Assembly: GCF_017676385.1 (NCBI RefSeq)
Contig: NZ_JAFFZN010000001.1
Coordinates: forward strand, 186,001 to 250,000
DNA length: 64,000 nucleotides
Direction: 5' to 3'
DNA from: Streptomyces spirodelae
GTDB taxonomy: Bacteria; Actinomycetota; Actinomycetes; Streptomycetales; Streptomycetaceae
Shown here: piece by piece, positions 61,163 to 64,000 of the stretch
Layout: each line of letters opens with the position of its first letter
Numbering within the stretch: position 1 is the first letter of the stretch
Program-made: the position numbers and the translations under genes
Notes under the pieces: generated by a model
Seen by the model: only the letters and a program-made list of their open reading frames with translations
What the model was told of the DNA's origin: nothing
Database searches by the model: none

Positions 61163-62134
61163 ATGCGCGCCGATCGGCTGGTCTCGCTGGTGCTGCTGCT
61201 GCGTCAGCGCGGTCGGCTGACCGCTGACACGCTGGCCCGCGAACTCGAGGTGTCCACCCGCACCGTGCTGCGCGACATCGAGGCGCTCTCCGCAGCCGGC
61301 GTCCCGGTATACGCCGAACGCGGCCGACACGGCGGGTTCGCGCTGTTGCCCGGCTTCCGAACCGAACTCACCGGGCTGAACCACGAAGAGGCCCTCGCCT
61401 TGCTGACCGCCGGATCAGGCCGCGGCGAGCAGGTGTTCGGCCTCGGGTCGGCACTCGCCTCGGCCATGCGCAAGGTGGTCGACGCGCTGCCGGAAGACCA
61501 CCGGACCACCGCGAGCGACGCGGCCCAGCGGTTCCTCGTCGAGCCGGAGACCGACCTGCTCTCCCGTCGGCTGGTCACCGAGGAGGTGCCCGGCACGACG
61601 ATGATCGAGGTCCGGCGCGCGGTGCTCGCCGGGCACAAACTGCGCATCCACTACGCGGCCACGGACCAGCCGGCGCAGTGGCGCACGGTGGACCCGATCG
61701 GACTGGTCACCGTGCGCGACCGGAGCTACTTGCTGGCCACGAGAGCCGGCGCGGACCGCACCTACCGGCTGTCGCGGGTGCTGGCCGCCGAGGCACTGAC
61801 CGAGCCGGCACAGCGACCGAACCGGGTCGACCTGAACCGGATCTGGCGAGAACGCTGCGCGCGGTTTCTGTCCAGCGGCCATATCGCCGCGCTGGTACGG
61901 GTGGACCCGAAGCGGCGGGAGGAGCTGCTGAGCACCGCGGTGGCCGTCCGCGCCGTGGAACCCGACGCGGACGGCTGGGTGCGGCTGGAGGTGACGTTCC
62001 AGGATCTGCGCCACGCCGAGTGGGCACTGTGGCAGCTCGGCACGGACGCGGAAGCCCTGGCCCCGGAGCCGCTGCGCACCTCCCTGCGCGACCGTGCCGC
62101 CGCGCTCGCCGCCCGCTACGGAGACCGGCCCTGA
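61163..62134 (+). CDS. YafY/WYL-domain transcriptional regulator
   Basis: 323 residues. The N-terminal HTH_11 is LVSLVLLLRQRGRLTADTLA, then STRTVLRDIEALSAAGVPVY. The WYL domain lies about residues 140-220 (LRIHYAATDQPAQWRTVDPI, LVTVRDRSYLLATRA), where the W-Y-L triad is replaced by S-Y-L. A C-terminal WCX extension (VRLEVTFQDLRHAEWALWQL) follows. GATAAG about 10 nt upstream of the ATG suggests a short-leader or leaderless mRNA. It probably regulates the divergent RidA gene. Confidence 0.9.
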   Translation: MRADRLVSLVLLLRQRGRLTADTLARELEVSTRTVLRDIEALSAAGVPVYAERGRHGGFALLPGFRTELTGLNHEEALALLTAGSGRGEQVFGLGSALASAMRKVVDALPEDHRTTASDAAQRFLVEPETDLLSRRLVTEEVPGTTMIEVRRAVLAGHKLRIHYAATDQPAQWRTVDPIGLVTVRDRSYLLATRAGADRTYRLSRVLAAEALTEPAQRPNRVDLNRIWRERCARFLSSGHIAALVRVDPKRREELLSTAVAVRAVEPDADGWVRLEVTFQDLRHAEWALWQLGTDAEALAPEPLRTSLRDRAAALAARYGDRP

Positions 62135-62186
62135 GGTAGGGCCGAGGTCTGCTCGCCGGAGAGCAGGAGCTCCGCCACGGGCGCCG

Positions 62187-62540
62187 CCGCGCTCTTCACT
62201 GTCATCGGTCCGCTGATCCACCCGCAGCTACCCGAGACCGGGGTCGACTGGGATGCCGGCCTCACTCACGCCCGCACCGGAGCCCCGCGTCTGCCCGGCC
62301 GCCGCCCCGTCCTGCTCTACAGCCCGGCGGCGGTGACGCCCGGATGATGGGCAGCGCCCGCGCGGTGGAACTGGCCTCGCACGGCTGGACGGTGGTCACA
62401 GTCGACCACCCGGGGGACGCGAGCGAGGTGGAGTCCCCCGACGAGCGGCCGGGATCGGCGACCGGTCGCCGTGAACTTTTCCACCCGGTGCTTCATCGAA
62501 CTCCGGTGTCCGACCCGATCACGCGGTGGACCCGGGCCGG
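62187..62540 (+). pseudogene. Alpha/beta-hydrolase (lipase/PAF-acetylhydrolase-like) remnant
   Basis: One frame reads PLIHPQLPETGVDWDAGLTH, then LPGRRPVLLYSPAAVTPG and a stop. The next frame continues MMGSARAVELASHGWTVVTV and DHPGDASEVESP, the usual continuation of such a hydrolase (strand, helix, V-T-V-D-H-P-G-D-A). A frameshift near 62340 separates them, and the catalytic Ser part is absent. This fills the 460-bp gap between the WYL and carboxypeptidase genes. Confidence 0.6.
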
Positions 62541-62594
62541 CGCCGATGCGCCGTGGTCCACCGACACCGACCGCAGACGCGGAGCTTCCTCTTC

Positions 62595-63524
62595 ATGACC
62601 ACCAGGTTCCTGACAGCACGCAAGATCACCATCATCGCCGTCTCCGGCGCGCTGATCGCCGCCTTCCCTCTGGTCGCCCGGTCCGGCACGGCCGGGGAAC
62701 CGGCACCGCCGACCGTCGGGGCCGAGGGAGCCACGCTGGTGGACGGCGAGAGCGGGAAGTCGCTCTACGGCAAGAGAGCCGACACTCCGCTTCCCATGGC
62801 CAGCACCGCGAAGATCATGGCTGCCTACACCGTCCTCGACCAGCGGAACCTCGACCTGGAGCGCGAGGTCACCGTGCGGGAGCAGTACCGCGACTACGTC
62901 GCCGCGCACCACGCCAGCACGGCGGATCTGCAGACCGGCGACAAGGTCACCGTCCGCCAGCTTCTCTACGCCTCCTTGCTGCCCTCCGGTGCTGACGCCG
63001 CCAAGGCCCTGGCCGACACCTTCGGCACCGGGGACAGCGTCGCGGAGCGGACCAGGTCGTTCGTCGGCAAGATGAACGCGAAGGCGCGTCAGCTCCACCT
63101 GAGCAGCACCCGGTTCCACACCTTCGACGGCACGGGCGACGACACCAGCACACCGGCCGAGCTGGTCGAGCTGACCCGGCACGCTCTGCAGAACCAGGTG
63201 TTCAGGAAGGTCGTCGAGACCAAGAAGTACAAGGGCGAGGCGCCCGCTGCCAACGGCCGCACCCGTTACTACACCTGGACCAACACCAACCTGCTGCTCG
63301 GTGCCTACGACGGGGTCATCGGCGTCAAGACCGGGACCACACAGAAGGCCGGCGCATGCCTGGTCTTCGCGGCGAGCCGCGGCGGCAGGACGCTGGTCGG
63401 CAGCGTGCTCGACAGCGAGGACCGGTACACCGACGCGGCGAAGCTGCTCGACCACGGCTTCGGCTCGGACGACGCGAAGGACCTGAAGCTCCCCGAGCCG
63501 CCGCCCGACACCCAGCGCGACTGA
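62595..63524 (+). CDS. D-alanyl-D-alanine carboxypeptidase (penicillin-binding protein, S11 family)
   Basis: 309 residues. An N-terminal hydrophobic segment (KITIIAVSGALIAAFPLV) is a signal peptide or anchor. Penicillin-binding motifs are present in order: S-T-A-K (residues 70-73), S-G-A at 130-132 (the SxN position, as in many actinobacterial members), and K-T-G (244-246) in GVKTGTTQKAGACLVFAA. It trims the terminal D-Ala of peptidoglycan stem peptides outside the membrane. The ATG has only a distant CGGAG. A strong hairpin follows. Confidence 0.88.
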   Translation: MTTRFLTARKITIIAVSGALIAAFPLVARSGTAGEPAPPTVGAEGATLVDGESGKSLYGKRADTPLPMASTAKIMAAYTVLDQRNLDLEREVTVREQYRDYVAAHHASTADLQTGDKVTVRQLLYASLLPSGADAAKALADTFGTGDSVAERTRSFVGKMNAKARQLHLSSTRFHTFDGTGDDTSTPAELVELTRHALQNQVFRKVVETKKYKGEAPAANGRTRYYTWTNTNLLLGAYDGVIGVKTGTTQKAGACLVFAASRGGRTLVGSVLDSEDRYTDAAKLLDHGFGSDDAKDLKLPEPPPDTQRD

Positions 63525-63585
63525 AGGCGTCTGGCCGTGTCTGAACCCGAAGGCGCCTGAGCGCGCCTGGCCACGCCCGAACACG

Positions 63586-63606
63586 CCGGCCGCGTGACGC
63601 GGCCGG
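63586..63606 (+). terminator. Hairpin after carboxypeptidase gene
   Basis: CCGGCCGCG-TGA-CGCGGCCGG has perfect 9-bp arms and a 3-nt loop, 62 nt after the stop. Confidence 0.6.
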
Positions 63607-63646
63607 GCAGGGGCGTCCGCGTACACCCGCTCCCGCTCGACGGCCG

Positions 63647-63694
63647 TTGACAAAACGAAACAACGTTCCGCATACTAAACGGAACAGCGCTCCG
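63647..63694 (+). promoter_or_regulatory. Promoter covered by TetR-like palindromes, upstream of the hydrolase gene
   Basis: TTGACA (63647-63652), 18 bp, CATACT (63671-63676). The -10 lies inside the dyad GTTCCG-N9-CGGAAC (63665-63685). A second, overlapping dyad CGGAAC-AGC-GCTCCG (63680-63694) shares the CGGAAC arm. Overlapping CGGAAC/GTTCCG dyads are typical TetR-family operators. The leader to the ATG at 63787 is about 100 nt. Confidence 0.65.
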
Positions 63695-63786
63695 CTTCAG
63701 TACGACCGAAGCCGGAGGCTTCCGACCGCCTCACCGCCGCCACCGAACACGACCGACGGCGCAGGCCCTTGAAGGGACGTACGCAC

Positions 63787-64000
63787 ATGAGTGAACCGAC
63801 CTACCCGGCAGACACCTTCGACTCGCCGGCCCCGGTGCTGTCGGTCAGCCCGGTGGTGCTGCCGGCCCCCGGGCGGGCCGTGGACCTCGAGGTCCGCGTG
63901 TCCGCGCCCGTCACCGGGAGCGACCTGCCGGTGGTGCTGCTCTCGCACGGCCAGGGCTACTCGAACCACCTCTCCTCACTGAACGGCTACGCGCCGCTCG
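63787..64000 (+). CDS. Alpha/beta hydrolase, N-terminal part (runs off window)
   Basis: 71 codons are visible. VDLEVRVSAPVTGSDLPVVL then LSHGQGYSNHLSSLNGYAPL shows the first strands and the HG oxyanion loop of a chlorophyllase/dienelactone-hydrolase-like enzyme. GAAGGGA lies about 12 nt upstream of the ATG. The nucleophile and the rest are beyond the right edge. Its promoter carries TetR-like operators, so a TetR gene may follow outside the window. Confidence 0.75.
   Translation, partial: MSEPTYPADTFDSPAPVLSVSPVVLPAPGRAVDLEVRVSAPVTGSDLPVVLLSHGQGYSNHLSSLNGYAPL

Overview
The window is very GC-rich, with strong G/C bias at third codon positions, many GTG starts, densely packed short transcription units and a large share of one-component regulators (TetR, LysR, MarR, HxlR, AraC, MerR, DeoR, WYL, CGNR, LAL). 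This points to an actinomycete chromosome, most probably Streptomyces. I see no rRNA, tRNA, CRISPR array, phage genes or intact transposase. The content is accessory and metabolic rather than core.

Layout. 1-6 kb: the end of a FAD/NAD(P) oxidoreductase, a membrane protein, an NTF2-fold protein, an SDR remnant, a VOC gene with a broken XRE regulator in front of it, a methyltransferase and a DinB protein. 6-15 kb: a secreted PIG-L deacetylase, then regulator/target pairs (TetR/VOC, LysR/MFS, TetR/membrane protein) with visible operators and terminators. 15-25 kb: a membrane-anchored repeat protein, a BtrH-like acyltransferase-type protein, an MFS/HxlR divergent pair, an AraC/VOC unit, a LysR regulator and a hexapeptide acetyltransferase. 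25-31 kb: a lipoprotein, a GH15 glucoamylase/trehalase-type enzyme, two divergent universal stress proteins and another VOC protein. 31-36 kb: an apparently leaderless ATP-grasp ligase gene followed 9 nt later by a CocE/NonD serine hydrolase, then MerR. 36-39 kb: a dialkylglycine-decarboxylase-type aminotransferase with a divergent LysR and a truncated amino-acid permease. 39-46 kb: an alpha/beta hydrolase, a LAL-type LuxR regulator, a PPOX flavoprotein, a HEAT-repeat protein and a flavin reductase-like protein. 46-58 kb: sugar-acid catabolism (DeoR, PdxA2-type dehydrogenase, DUF1537 kinase, GntP permease in one unit; KDPG-type aldolase; glucarate dehydratase) interrupted by hydrolase, VOC and HxlR genes. 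58-64 kb: a CGNR/HAD divergent pair, two divergent MarR regulators, RidA, WYL, a D-Ala-D-Ala carboxypeptidase and the start of an alpha/beta hydrolase.

How it fits together. The clearest pathway is import of a four-carbon acid sugar by GntP, phosphorylation by the DUF1537 kinase and oxidation/decarboxylation by the PdxA2-type enzyme, under a DeoR repressor. Glucarate dehydratase and a KDPG-type aldolase nearby extend the sugar-acid theme. A broken GntR/FadR-type regulator lies just downstream of the aldolase, and the glucarate dehydratase promoter carries a GTATAC-centred operator of the type that family uses, so the operator may have lost its regulator.

The window also contains about a dozen gene remnants (SDR, XRE, LysE, PLP enzyme, ArsR, APC permease, GntR, VOC, winged-helix, hydrolase and one unknown), as expected of a variable chromosomal arm. 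The least-described intact items are the ATP-grasp/CocE pair, the BtrH-like protein beside a membrane repeat protein, and a 42-codon gene that has its own operator-like site, Shine-Dalgarno and terminators. All functional assignments come from motifs read by eye; no database search was run.
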